From positions 1 through 58,201 of the IMG/VR virus record IMGVR_UViG_3300033571_014210: DNA of 58,201 nt. One strand, given 5' to 3'. The DNA is from a virus. The notes beneath the pieces were generated by a model. That model searched no databases. It saw only the letters and a list, made by a program, of their open reading frames with translations, and was not told the origin of the DNA. The position numbers and the translations under genes were made by a program. Shown here one piece after another: positions 49,601 to 56,710 of this stretch; within the stretch, counting starts at the first letter, position 1, and every line of letters starts with the position of its first letter.

Positions 49601-50227
49601 CCAAATGGATTTACCACAGATTTAGGTGGTAGCAATGCTGTAGTTCCAGCTAGCCACATGATGCTAAAGACAATCGCTCTAAGCGACCAAGTTAGCTATC
49701 CATGGTTTGCACCAGCTGGAACAAGAAGAGGTGGTATTACCAACGCTACAGCAGTTGGTTATATCGACAGTCTAAGCGGAGAATTCCAAACTGTTGCTCT
49801 AAATGAAGGTCAACGCGATACACTATATGATCAAAAGATTAACCCGATTGCATTCTTTGTCGGAGTCGGTCATGTAGCCTACGGTCAAAAAACTCGCGGA
49901 CGAAATGCTTCTGCATTAGATAGAATCAATGTAGCAAGATTAGTAGTATATCTACGCAGTCAGTTGAATAAACTAGCTCGTCCGTATATTTTTGAACCTA
50001 ATGACAGTATCACTAGAGATGAAATTAAGCAAGCCTGCGAAAGCCTATTGCTAGAGTTAGTTGGATTAAGAGCTCTGTATGACTTCGTAGTTGTTTGTGA
50101 CGAGTCTAATAACACCCCAGCGAGAATTGATCGTAACGAACTTTATGTAGACATTGCTATTGAGCCTGTAAAAGCTGTTGAATTCATTTACATTCCATTG
50201 CGTGTCAGAAACACAGGAGAGATTTAA
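46667..50227 (+). CDS. 18: Tail sheath protein gp18-like, enlarged (1186 aa)
   Basis: The protein forms the contractile tail sheath. It has 1186 residues against 659 in T4 gp18. The amino end (LQSPGVQVTVIDESFYTP) and residues 1-130 match the sheath amino domain. The last 330 residues carry the core sheath domain: RRNFNIIAAPGYPELMSNLV, MMLKTIALSDQVSYPWFAPAGTRRG, RDTLYDQKINPIAFF, and a terminal VEFIYIPLRVRNTGEI. About 500 residues between them are extra, with fibre-like beta and Gly/Asn turns, and should form surface domains outside the sheath, as in other marine T4-like phages. It has a late promoter and ribosome site. gp19 follows after two bases. Confidence 0.92.
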   Translation: MALQSPGVQVTVIDESFYTPAEPGMTPLIVVATGQDKQNGAGTGTATGTTKANAGKAFKMTSQRDLTEFFGVPFFEKAPGNNPVHGGERNEYGLLAAYSFLGVSNAAFIVRADVNLDELEPQADAPGSNPLNGTWWINTSATSYGVQEWNGASVAAGGQRFGSKSPIVLTNDDSAKLSGGVPLGSVGSIGDYAIVFETVGTAPAFEASKELAKLYYKSPGNGNADEGGPDWPGGGLLGVSPGDWVLVGSREWAISWPTFVGTVTGTLVAGSFDLNGVTVNVGGADDILDVADTINSLLITGITARAVDGRLYLYTNGSNDFGGTIGDQFKPGDSSLSNAIVITNEVGTGVLSALGGLQAKTYHGPKLVASPHTQVPFFKRGDPDDEIDAVMEFGRPTGSVWIKATEPGAGARWRVSRWSGGLNTWVSYDAPLYPTPHDAIYYLDRAGGGANISPDALFVQFNAQEHSLYDNTPPVATFRVWKRSAAGPTIVTSAKITSSTFASGTNTFAMAESLKNSAGLSAPITVSVNLAGVGADSNTLAGAINAAGFTNIAASVTSDNRIQITHKAGGEIRINDGTNTPIVSAFSAFNIDANTGTANFYNLTTSGSGGTSPLAPGADYDYLISNWKPLATDDFYASGNAPLNEPNDGQLWYNPSYAEVDIMVHNGRTWVGYRFDGAGAGTYPSPYAEDPTNSSRTGYTPLVTASNPYIDGVTTTGDLWISTADLENFPTIYRYNGDLTDIADPANRWVLVDKTDQISEEGILFADARWDLNGTSMEPAAIEDLAQSNYLDPDAPDPALYPRGMLLWNLRRSGGNVKKYMNNYIDTTADNPRYDNSSDGSDAGNFWVAGQSMAGYATDRWMSAAANNEDGSGCFGRKAQRRVVVQALKSVVDTSQEIRDEERRNFNIIAAPGYPELMSNLVNLNIDRGITAFVIGDTPLRLPSDATSILNWATNANLVTDNGDDGIVTYDEYMAVYYPNGFTTDLGGSNAVVPASHMMLKTIALSDQVSYPWFAPAGTRRGGITNATAVGYIDSLSGEFQTVALNEGQRDTLYDQKINPIAFFVGVGHVAYGQKTRGRNASALDRINVARLVVYLRSQLNKLARPYIFEPNDSITRDEIKQACESLLLELVGLRALYDFVVVCDESNNTPARIDRNELYVDIAIEPVKAVEFIYIPLRVRNTGEI

Positions 50228-50229
50228 AA

Positions 50230-50889
50230 ATGGCAATTACATCATTAAATAAAATCGGTGTACCGACCACCGGCGCAGCAAATAGTACGCAAGTACTATT
50301 AATGCCTAAGTTAAAATATCGATTTAGAGTAACCTTGCTTGGTTTTGGTGTGACTGCCGCTACTGAACTAACAAAACAAGTTCAAGATGTTACTAGACCA
50401 AAAGTTGCTTTTGAAGAAATGACATTAGATGTTTATAACAGCAAGGTAAAACTAGCTGGAAAATACACACTAGAAAACATTACTTTAACATTGAGAGACG
50501 ATGCTAGTGGTCAAGTACAGAAATTAGTAGGTCAACAAATCCAGAAACAATTCGACTTCATGGAACAAGCATCTGCTCGTTCTGGTATCGATTATAAGTT
50601 TACTACTCGAATTGAAGTGTTAGATGGCGGTAACGGTGCAGGACCAAACTTCACATTAGAAACATTTGAACTATATGGATGCTTTGTTGTAAATGCTGAC
50701 TACGGTGATGCAAACTACGGTACTAACGAACATATGACTGTTGCATTGTCAATTTCATATGATAACCTAGTACAATTTGCAGCAGGTTCAGCAGCAGTAA
50801 GCCCAATCGGTGGTATTGGAGCCGCAGTTGGAAGAGCAGTAGCTACTCCAGGCAACGGTGGTATCACAACAGGTGCTGCTGGCGCTTAA
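50230..50889 (+). CDS. 19: Tail tube protein gp19-like (219 aa)
   Basis: This is the tail tube subunit that stacks inside the sheath and carries DNA through on injection. It has 219 residues against 163 in T4 gp19. The tube-fold segments LKYRFRVTLLGFG, DVTRPKVAFEEMTLDVYNSKVKLAGKYTLENITLTLRDDASG and ELYGCFVVNADYGD...MTVALSISYDNLVQF match the T4 pattern. The final 35 residues (Gly- and Ala-rich, ending GGITTGAAGA) are an extension not found in T4. It lies two bases after gp18, with an AGGAGAG ribosome site before the gp18 stop, and it is followed by a strong terminator. The tube must be made in stoichiometric amount with the sheath, and the shared transcript fits this. Confidence 0.9.
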   Translation: MAITSLNKIGVPTTGAANSTQVLLMPKLKYRFRVTLLGFGVTAATELTKQVQDVTRPKVAFEEMTLDVYNSKVKLAGKYTLENITLTLRDDASGQVQKLVGQQIQKQFDFMEQASARSGIDYKFTTRIEVLDGGNGAGPNFTLETFELYGCFVVNADYGDANYGTNEHMTVALSISYDNLVQFAAGSAAVSPIGGIGAAVGRAVATPGNGGITTGAAGA

Positions 50890-50906
50890 TATCAGTTAAG
50901 CTAATT

Positions 50907-50937
50907 AAAAAGCCCGACATAAAGTTGGGCTTTTTTT
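50907..50937 (+). terminator. Rho-independent terminator after gp19
   Basis: AGCCCGAC and GTTGGGCT pair over 8 bp (one G-T) around a five-base loop, followed by seven T residues. It ends the sheath-tube transcript. Confidence 0.85.
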
Positions 50938-50942
50938 ATGGC

Positions 50943-50949
50943 ATAAATA
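50943..50949 (+). promoter_or_regulatory. Candidate late promoter ATAAATA, 5 nt before ATG
   Basis: ATAAATA directly follows the gp19 terminator and ends exactly five bases before the ATG at 50955. Confidence 0.6.
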
Positions 50950-50954
50950 ATTAT

Positions 50955-52064
50955 ATGGCCAATAAATTCACAAAATATCTTACAGATCTCGGCTCTGGAT
51001 TTGTCGATGGACTGACTCAGCCCAAAGGTAAACTTGCCAATTATAGGCATGCTACCCGTTTATTCGTAGACGATACTTTAAGATTAGCTCCTAAGTCTAA
51101 ATTTTTATTTTATCTCAGTGTAGAAGTAGACGAAAATGTTCTAAGATCCTCGGCATTTAGGCAAAGAGAGCACGGACAAGAATTCGGTATGCTTTGCAAG
51201 TCAGCAGATCTACCAAAATTTACTTTTGATACTGTAACCAAAAATCAATATAACAGAAAAAAGGTAATTTACAAAGGCATAAGTTATGATCCTGTAAACT
51301 TAACATTTCACGACGATAGTGCTAATGTTGTAAACTCTTTATGGGCTTTATACTACGGATATTATATTGCAGATAGAAATAATGCCGACGCTGCTTATTC
51401 TATGAACAGCAGTTATAGAGCAGAAGCCACTCCTATCGATAATTTTAGATACGGTTTAGATAATCAGGTAACCTTTCCTTTTTTAAAATCTGTAAGTATC
51501 TATACAATGAGTCGTAGAAGATTTATGGGATATACTTTAGTGAATCCTAAAATTAAATCATGGGCACATGGAAATGTAGATTACTCCGCAGGAGAAACTA
51601 TCGAAAGTACAATGGTATTAGAATATGAAGCTGTGAAATATTCTGCAGGTAATGTAGGATTTAACAGTCCTAAAGGTTTCGCTACATTACATTATGATAC
51701 ACTGCCTAGCCCACTAAGCATTGCTGGTGGTGGTGTAGCAAACATATTCGGAGGTGGAGGTGTTCTAGACGGTCTATCTTCTGTATTCGGTGCTGTTGGT
51801 TCAGGCGCAGCCTTCAAAAGTCCCGGAGGATTCTTATCTACCGTGATTGCCGGTATCAACACAGCAAGAAACATAGGAACCATAAGACAAGAAGGCGTTA
51901 CCAATGTATTAGGTAGAGAAGCTATTAATATTTTAAGTAGTCCTGGAGCAATTAATGCCGGTGCATCGTTGGTCTCCGGTGCTCTAGGTGCGGTATTTCC
52001 TAAAAGCAACAGAACGCCAAGAGCCGAAACTACTGCGACTCCAAAGAATGTAACAAGAAGATAA
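50955..52064 (+). CDS. Tail-tube-fold protein, possible baseplate tube initiator (gp48/gp54-type) (369 aa)
   Basis: The 369-residue protein has a tube-like core at residues about 45-250: LAPKSKFLFYLSVEVDEN, EFGMLCKSADLPKFTFDTVTKNQYNRKKVIYKGISYDPVNLTFHDDS and ESTMVLEYEAVKYSAG. The order of these strands parallels gp19 (compare RPKVAFEEMTLDVYNSKV...YTLENITLTLRDD). The last 110 residues are Gly/Ala/Ser-rich and probably flexible. T4 gp48 (364) and gp54 (320) are tube-fold proteins that start the tube on the baseplate, and length and fold fit such a role, but I cannot say which. I chose ATG 50955, because the TTG at 50925 lies inside the gp19 terminator. There is no ribosome site; TAAATA lies five bases before the ATG. 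Confidence 0.62.
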   Translation: MANKFTKYLTDLGSGFVDGLTQPKGKLANYRHATRLFVDDTLRLAPKSKFLFYLSVEVDENVLRSSAFRQREHGQEFGMLCKSADLPKFTFDTVTKNQYNRKKVIYKGISYDPVNLTFHDDSANVVNSLWALYYGYYIADRNNADAAYSMNSSYRAEATPIDNFRYGLDNQVTFPFLKSVSIYTMSRRRFMGYTLVNPKIKSWAHGNVDYSAGETIESTMVLEYEAVKYSAGNVGFNSPKGFATLHYDTLPSPLSIAGGGVANIFGGGGVLDGLSSVFGAVGSGAAFKSPGGFLSTVIAGINTARNIGTIRQEGVTNVLGREAINILSSPGAINAGASLVSGALGAVFPKSNRTPRAETTATPKNVTRR

Positions 52065-52070
52065 AATCAC

Positions 52071-52439
52071 ATGTCTAAAACTAATTTGCCTGAAAGAACA
52101 TTAGACGACAGTGCTGCAGGAACTAGATTATTTTTTGATAGCTATGGTCGTGATCCTATAGAATTTAGTGCAGTCGATGTTAATTCTTGCCAAATCTTTT
52201 TTGAAGAAAAAGGTTTTGAGAAGGATACTGCCTTGACAATTTCTGCTGCCTTGTTAAAGCAAGCAAAAATTGACGGTACCCCGATTTTTCAAATATTAGA
52301 TTCTTTAAAAACTTTTGATAAAATACAACTCAATGTCCTAGTCGGCGAAATTCTAAACAATAATAGAGTTCCAACTTCTTCACTAGGCTTCAAAACCACT
52401 CCAGTGTTCACTGACCAAACTAGAAAAATTTCTGCCTAA
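52071..52439 (+). CDS. Virion-cluster hypothetical protein (122 aa)
   Basis: The 122-residue protein begins MSKTNLPERTLDDSAAGTRLFFDSYGRDPIEFSAVDVNSC and continues with helices (ALTISAALLKQAKIDGTPIFQILDSL, IQLNVLVGEILNNNRVPTSSLG). The family is seen in other marine T4-like phages near gp19 and gp4 and has no assigned function. It lacks signal, membrane or catalytic motifs. It is six bases after the tube-like gene, and its stop overlaps the gp4 start (TAATG), so it is likely part of the same late transcript. It could be a baseplate or head-completion helper. The conserved NRVPTSSLG ending is its best landmark for a database search. Confidence 0.58.
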   Translation: MSKTNLPERTLDDSAAGTRLFFDSYGRDPIEFSAVDVNSCQIFFEEKGFEKDTALTISAALLKQAKIDGTPIFQILDSLKTFDKIQLNVLVGEILNNNRVPTSSLGFKTTPVFTDQTRKISA

Positions 52440-52879
52440 TGCCTAAATTTGCTCAAGGTCGTTTTGAAATGAAAAACCCTTCGAAGTATGTAGGGAAAAG
52501 GACACCTTTAGCTAGAAGTAGTTGGGAATTTGTTTTTATGCGGATGCTTGATGAACATCCCGGTGTTGAAAAATGGGCATCTGAAAGTATACAAATCCCT
52601 TATAGAGATCCGTTGACTGGTCGACAAACAATTTATGTACCAGATTTTTTTATCATGTATGTTGATAAAAATAAAAAGAAACATGCCGAAGTTGTAGAAG
52701 TTAAACCAGCTAGTCAAACCCTAAGAGAAAATATCGGTAAAAGTCTATACAATCAGGAACAGTATGTTAAAAATCTAGCCAAATGGGAAGCTGCTAATGC
52801 TTGGTGTAAACAGCAAGGTATTAAATTTAGAGTAATTAATGAAGATGATATTTTCCACCAAGGCAAAAAACGCAGATAA
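52439..52879 (+). CDS. 4: Head completion protein gp4-like (146 aa)
   Basis: The 146-residue protein matches T4 gp4 (150 residues), needed to make packaged heads competent for tail joining. MPKFAQGRFEMKNPSKYVGKR and RSSWEFVFMRMLDEHPGVEKWASESIQIPYRDPLTGRQTIYVPDFFIMY follow the T4 pattern of a basic start, RSSWE, HP-x-V-x-K-W, IPY and PDF. The set E...PDF...VEVKP (D at PDF, E and K at VEVK) is a PD-(D/E)xK-type nuclease core, which fits the view that gp4 resembles endonucleases and may trim DNA ends. The frame overlaps the previous stop by one base and precedes gp16 by seven bases, a sensible packaging cluster. Confidence 0.82.
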   Translation: MPKFAQGRFEMKNPSKYVGKRTPLARSSWEFVFMRMLDEHPGVEKWASESIQIPYRDPLTGRQTIYVPDFFIMYVDKNKKKHAEVVEVKPASQTLRENIGKSLYNQEQYVKNLAKWEAANAWCKQQGIKFRVINEDDIFHQGKKRR

Positions 52880-52886
52880 GTAAAGT

Positions 52887-53366
52887 ATGACTAAAAAATT
52901 AGAAGAACTGCTGAATTTAGATACTCCTCAAGTCGAAGAAGCGCCACCAGTTGAAAGACCAAAGCACGAAGAAGTTGATAGCATAGAAAAAAGCTATCAA
53001 GAAGTGTCTAAAATTACCAGCACTTTACCACAAATTACTGAATTAAATGATCTTGACGAAACAGAACTAGATCATTTAGCTAAAAAAGCAGAAGAAGCCT
53101 ACGACGATCTTATGGATTTGGGCATGAATGTTGAAGTGCGTTACGCCAGTCGTATTTTTGAAGTAGCAGGAAGCATGATGAAAAATGCTATAGATGCTAA
53201 ATCTGCTAAGATTGATAAGAAGTTAAAATCTATCGATCTACAACTTAAAAAATATAAAATCGACAGGGATGCTGGTGACGAGGGCGACAACGGCGTGATA
53301 AACGGACAAGGTTACATAATTTCCGATCGCAACGAGCTTCTCAAGAAATTGGGTCAAAAGGAATAA
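52887..53366 (+). CDS. 16: Small terminase subunit gp16-like (159 aa)
   Basis: The 159-residue protein (T4 gp16 has 164) is the small terminase, a ring that recognises concatemeric DNA and regulates gp17. The amino end KLEELLNLD resembles T4's INKLLDISD. An acidic linker leads to a long helix pair (YDDLMDLGMNVEVRYASRIFEVAGSMMKNAIDAKSAKIDKKLKSIDLQLKKYK) like the T4 coiled core MDAAKIFLETAK...[20 protein letters not shown]. The end (GQGYIISDRNELLKKLG) parallels ATVFMGSPTELMDEIG. It follows gp4 by seven bases. Its stop codon TAA is the first three bases of a TAAATA promoter for the next gene. Confidence 0.75.
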   Translation: MTKKLEELLNLDTPQVEEAPPVERPKHEEVDSIEKSYQEVSKITSTLPQITELNDLDETELDHLAKKAEEAYDDLMDLGMNVEVRYASRIFEVAGSMMKNAIDAKSAKIDKKLKSIDLQLKKYKIDRDAGDEGDNGVINGQGYIISDRNELLKKLGQKE

Positions 53367-53369
53367 ATA
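53364..53369 (+). promoter_or_regulatory. Candidate late promoter TAAATA, 5 nt before ATG
   Basis: AATAAATA overlaps the gp16 stop codon and ends exactly five bases before the ATG at 53375. Confidence 0.58.
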
Positions 53370-53374
53370 CTACT

Positions 53375-53926
53375 ATGAAAACCTTTAAAGAATATCTTAC
53401 GGAAAGTAAAAAAACATATCCTTTCAGAATCAAAGTAGCAGGTGATCTACCCGAAGGATTTGCAAAAAAAGTCAAAGAATATCTAGGATATTGCAAACCG
53501 GCATTGGTTGAAAAATCTAAGACTCCTATCCAGTCACAGCCTTTAGATTTTCCCGATCTAAGCAATATTGAAGTGCATGTATTCGAAGTAGTTTGCGAGT
53601 ATCCAACTACTACTCCACAGATTGTAGAAAGACTAAAATGCCTAGTCCCGGAAACACACCTACGAGTAAGGAATGGCGGGGATCCTGCAGAAGCAGAACA
53701 TGCAAGTTTTGAATTAGAAGGTTCTGGTGAGTCTATTTTAGAAGAACCCGAGTACAATGACAAAATCAAAGCTAAAGAGTATTTCGGCGACGACTTTAAT
53801 AAAACCTTTCTAAAAGATTTAAGTAAAGCAGCCAAAGAAAGAGCTAAGGAAGATGGAAAAGGCGAGTACAAACTTCCTAAAGCAAAAGAAGATAAATCCG
53901 GCGTAAAAAGCGCCATGGGGAGTTAA
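53375..53926 (+). CDS. Probable virion protein with T4 capsid-targeting-like N-terminus (183 aa)
   Basis: The 183-residue protein begins MKTFKEYLTES, which closely resembles the capsid-targeting peptide MKTYQEFIAEA at the start of T4 internal proteins. That peptide directs proteins into the prohead and is cut by the gp21 protease after a Glu. The body has a globular part (TYPFRIKVAGDLPEGFAKKVKEYLG, NIEVHVFEVVCEYPTTTPQIVERLKCLVP) and an acidic, then lysine-rich tail (KAAKERAKEDGKGEYKLPKAKEDKSG) expected to be disordered. I do not recognise a function for the body. The gene lies between gp16 and gp17. An internal head protein injected with DNA is the inference; the motif could also be a chance or general phage start. 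Confidence 0.6.
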   Translation: MKTFKEYLTESKKTYPFRIKVAGDLPEGFAKKVKEYLGYCKPALVEKSKTPIQSQPLDFPDLSNIEVHVFEVVCEYPTTTPQIVERLKCLVPETHLRVRNGGDPAEAEHASFELEGSGESILEEPEYNDKIKAKEYFGDDFNKTFLKDLSKAAKERAKEDGKGEYKLPKAKEDKSGVKSAMGS

Positions 53927-53927
53927 A

Positions 53928-54608
53928 ATGGATTTCCATCAATTATTAGCAAAGATGCAGCAAATTGATCAGCCTGCTACCGAGAACATAACACCGGAAG
54001 CCTGCGGAGATATGCCACCATCTATGGGCATGCCTAGTATGCCTCCAAAATCAAATGAGCCTGCACCTAGCATGAGCGTTAATTTAAATGCACAAGGTTT
54101 AGACAATATTGAAGAATTAATGAAATTAATTATGAAGGTTAATCCAGAAATGGATAAGCCTGATATGCCTCCTATGCCTTCTATGAGCATGGAGCCTAGC
54201 ATTGCTAGTATTAAACCTAGCCTACCGCCATTAAAAATGTTACCTGACTTTGATGCAGATAACGATGATATGCCAGGTGGAGAAAAAGACAAGGGAGATC
54301 AACCCGGAGGTCTTGGTGCTAGTTTAGATAGAGATAAAGACGGTGATCACGACATGGACGATCACGATCTTGAAAAGAAAAAAGGCAAAGAAGAAGAATA
54401 TGCTAACGAGCCTGATGAAAAATACAGTGATATTGATTACATGAATAATCAGTTAGCAGGCGGTATGAATCGTCCTAAGGGAACATTCCCTAAAGTTGCA
54501 GACGGTGATAATCCTATGCAGAAAAAACAATTTGAAGGCACTGATTTGAGAGCACAGATCCGTGCAGAACTTCTACAAAGATTAGCAGAAGCTAAAGGAG
54601 CAAAATAA
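53928..54608 (+). CDS. Met/Pro-rich acidic protein with EF-hand-like loop (226 aa)
   Basis: The 226-residue protein opens with a helix (MDFHQLLAKMQQIDQPATEN), then a long Met-, Pro- and Ser-rich disordered stretch (PPSMGMPSMPPKS, MPPMPSMSMEPS). At about residues 130-145 lies DRDKDGDHDMDDHDLE, whose D-x-D-x-D-G spacing resembles a calcium-binding EF-hand or dockerin loop. A conserved-looking end follows: EPDEKYSDIDYMNNQLAGGMNRPKGTFP, DNPMQKK and a final amphipathic helix LRAQIRAELLQRLAEAKG. The order helix-disorder-helix recalls scaffold or core proteins. Neighbours are the capsid-targeting-like gene and gp17. The function is not known; homologues occur in marine T4-like phages. Confidence 0.6.
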   Translation: MDFHQLLAKMQQIDQPATENITPEACGDMPPSMGMPSMPPKSNEPAPSMSVNLNAQGLDNIEELMKLIMKVNPEMDKPDMPPMPSMSMEPSIASIKPSLPPLKMLPDFDADNDDMPGGEKDKGDQPGGLGASLDRDKDGDHDMDDHDLEKKKGKEEEYANEPDEKYSDIDYMNNQLAGGMNRPKGTFPKVADGDNPMQKKQFEGTDLRAQIRAELLQRLAEAKGAK

Positions 54609-55057
54609 TGGGCAACTTATATGGAGTAGCTATAGGCGGAGGCCTAACAGGTAATATTGATGATAATGCAAGACGCATTTTAGGAGACGGCACATCAGGT
54701 GCAGGTCCATTTACTAGATTTGGCAGTAGAGAACTACAGGCAATTAAGGTTGTTTCTGCTACAATTAATTTTGCAACTTCATACACAGCAGCAGGCAGCA
54801 ATTTCTATAAAGCAATTAATGCCATTCAAGAAAGAGCCGAAATTTATTATGTCGGAATTCCACAAAATACAGCTAATGGATTTGTTGCACTAATCAGCAA
54901 AGTCAACAGTGACTCTGGCGACAATTATGGTGCTACATCAACTGCTGATGGATCTTATGATAATCTAGAACAAGTAATAGATACAGCAGTAAATGGCAGC
55001 GACACTGGTGATATTACAATCACTAATGTTACACTTACTGGTTTAACATTTGCATAA
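54608..55057 (+). CDS. Virion-type hypothetical protein (149 aa)
   Basis: The 149-residue protein begins MGNLYGVAIGGGLTGNIDDNARRILGDGTSGAGPFTRFGSRELQAIKV and ends DTGDITITNVTLTGLTFA. It contains beta-type Thr/Gly-rich sequence and one helix (NFYKAINAIQERAEIYYVG). The style resembles small structural proteins of marine T4-like phages, but I do not recognise a family function. The start overlaps the previous stop by one base (TAATG). A strong terminator 14 bases after its stop closes the gp16-side operon. There is no signal peptide or membrane span. Confidence 0.58.
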   Translation: MGNLYGVAIGGGLTGNIDDNARRILGDGTSGAGPFTRFGSRELQAIKVVSATINFATSYTAAGSNFYKAINAIQERAEIYYVGIPQNTANGFVALISKVNSDSGDNYGATSTADGSYDNLEQVIDTAVNGSDTGDITITNVTLTGLTFA

Positions 55058-55071
55058 TACACTTTAATATC

Positions 55072-55099
55072 AAATAGGGCCGTAAGGCCCTATTTTTTT
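55072..55099 (+). terminator. Rho-independent terminator before gp17
   Basis: A 10-bp perfect stem (AAATAGGGCC / GGCCCTATTT) closes a GTAA tetraloop, with the T run continuing to 55099. It separates the upstream operon from gp17, whose promoter begins four bases later. Confidence 0.88.
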
Positions 55100-55102
55100 C
55101 AG

Positions 55103-55108
55103 TAAATA
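55103..55108 (+). promoter_or_regulatory. Candidate late promoter TAAATA, 4 nt before gp17 ATG
   Basis: GTAAATA ends four bases before the ATG at 55113, directly after the terminator. The spacing is one base shorter than the five seen at the other leaderless-type sites. Confidence 0.52.
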
Positions 55109-55112
55109 CTGT

Positions 55113-56699
55113 ATGGCTAAATCATTAGACGGTGTATTAATTAAAAAGGCTCATGCTGTCCAGAAATATACTCTGGAGGAAGTCAAGCACCTCGAAGCTT
55201 GCATGGATCCTGTTACAGGACCCTTGTATTTTTGTAGAAACTTCCTAAAGATTCAGCACCCAGTCCGAGGTGCTATTGCTTTTGAACCATATGAGTATCA
55301 GGAAAGACTGATACAAGCCTATCACGATAACAAGCAGTGTATTGCTATGTTGCCTCGTCAGATGGGTAAGACAACCTGTGCCACAGGTTATCTATTATGG
55401 TACACAATGTTCGTACCAGAAGCACAGGTTCTTATCGCTGCCCACAAATATGAAGGCGCCCAAGATATCATGAACCGTTATCGTTATGGTTATGAAAACT
55501 TGCCAGACTTTATCCGGGCTGGTGTGTACAGTTACAATAGAAATACTATCGAATACGACAACGGTAGTCGTATACAGGCAACTACCACAACAGAAAATAC
55601 AGGTCGTGGTAAGTCGCTATCCTTAATTTACTGTGACGAGTTTGCGTTTGTGCAACCACCAGAAAAAGCCAAAGAGTTCTGGACTGCGTTATCTCCAACA
55701 CTGTCAACAGGCGGTAAGTGTATTATTACATCAACACCAAACTCAGACGAAGATCAGTTTGCTATGATTTGGACCGAAGCCAACAAGAAATTTGATGATC
55801 ACGGTAACGAAACTAAAGTCGGAGTAAACGGGTTTTACAGCTATTTTGCGCATTGGAATGAACACCCAGATCGTGACGAAGAGTGGGCTAGAGTAGAACG
55901 AGCAAAGATTGGCGATGAGCGGTTCCGCAGAGAATTCGACTGCGAATTCTTAATCTTTGACGAAACCCTAATTAACTCAGTAAAATTAGCAGAGCTTCAA
56001 GGTGTTGAACCTTCAATGACCATGGGACAAACACGCTGGTATAAAGATATCGAACCCAAAGCTACCTATCTAATTGCCTTAGATCCTAGCTTAGGTACCG
56101 GTGGTGATTATGGAGCAATACAAGTATTTGAAATGCCTAGTATGATACAAGTTGCTGAATGGCGCCATAATCTAACTCCTGTACAGCAACAAGTAAAGCA
56201 TATGCGAGAAATACTGCGATACATTAACGATCGAGGACAGGAACGAGGCAGCGCACCTCAAATTTATTATAGTGTAGAAAATAACAGTTTAGGTGAAGCA
56301 GCATTAATTGTTATCAACGATATAGGAGAGGAAAACTTTCCAGGATTATTCTTGTCAGAGCCTATACGCAAAGGTCATGTTCGTAAATTCCGCAAGGGTT
56401 TTAACACTACACATAGAACAAAAATATCAGCTTGCAGCCAATTAAAAAATATGATCGAAACTCATAAAATGGTATTAAAGTCTAAACCGTTAATATCGGA
56501 ACTTAAAACCTTTGTTTCGACTGGGCTCGGATTTAAAGCTAAAAGCGGGGAACATGACGATCTAGTGTCCGCAACACTGTTAATAGTTCGTATGGCAAAT
56601 GTACTAGCGGACTGGGATCCTCATATCTACGATAAAATCACTGAAAAAATCACAGAAGAGCACATGCCTATGCCGATCTTTGTCAGCACAGGCTTTTGA
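55113..56699 (+). CDS. 17: Large terminase subunit gp17-like (528 aa)
   Basis: The 528-residue protein is the packaging motor ATPase and nuclease that translocates DNA into the prohead and cuts concatemers. The ATPase domain shows Walker A PRQMGKTT (81-88), Walker B LIYCDEF with D175-E176, and the coupling motif TSTPN (207-210 region). The nuclease domain is RNase-H-like: ALDPSLGTGGDYGA with D324, ENN with E389, and GEHDDLV with D482-D483, matching the three acidic residues of T4 gp17 (D401, E458, D542). The length is somewhat below T4's 610, mainly at the amino and carboxyl ends. A terminator and its own late promoter set it apart from the upstream operon; no ribosome site is seen. Confidence 0.93.
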   Translation: MAKSLDGVLIKKAHAVQKYTLEEVKHLEACMDPVTGPLYFCRNFLKIQHPVRGAIAFEPYEYQERLIQAYHDNKQCIAMLPRQMGKTTCATGYLLWYTMFVPEAQVLIAAHKYEGAQDIMNRYRYGYENLPDFIRAGVYSYNRNTIEYDNGSRIQATTTTENTGRGKSLSLIYCDEFAFVQPPEKAKEFWTALSPTLSTGGKCIITSTPNSDEDQFAMIWTEANKKFDDHGNETKVGVNGFYSYFAHWNEHPDRDEEWARVERAKIGDERFRREFDCEFLIFDETLINSVKLAELQGVEPSMTMGQTRWYKDIEPKATYLIALDPSLGTGGDYGAIQVFEMPSMIQVAEWRHNLTPVQQQVKHMREILRYINDRGQERGSAPQIYYSVENNSLGEAALIVINDIGEENFPGLFLSEPIRKGHVRKFRKGFNTTHRTKISACSQLKNMIETHKMVLKSKPLISELKTFVSTGLGFKAKSGEHDDLVSATLLIVRMANVLADWDPHIYDKITEKITEEHMPMPIFVSTGF

Positions 56700-56705
56700 T
56701 AAATA
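56700..56705 (+). promoter_or_regulatory. Candidate late promoter TAAATA, 5 nt before ATG
   Basis: TAAATA starts right after the gp17 TGA stop and ends exactly five bases before the ATG at 56711. Confidence 0.55.
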
Positions 56706-56710
56706 TAACT

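Noticed and set aside
50925-50954. TTG start giving a 379-residue version of the tube-like protein
   Set aside because: The codon is inside the stem of the gp19 terminator. The ATG at 50955 has the late promoter five bases upstream.
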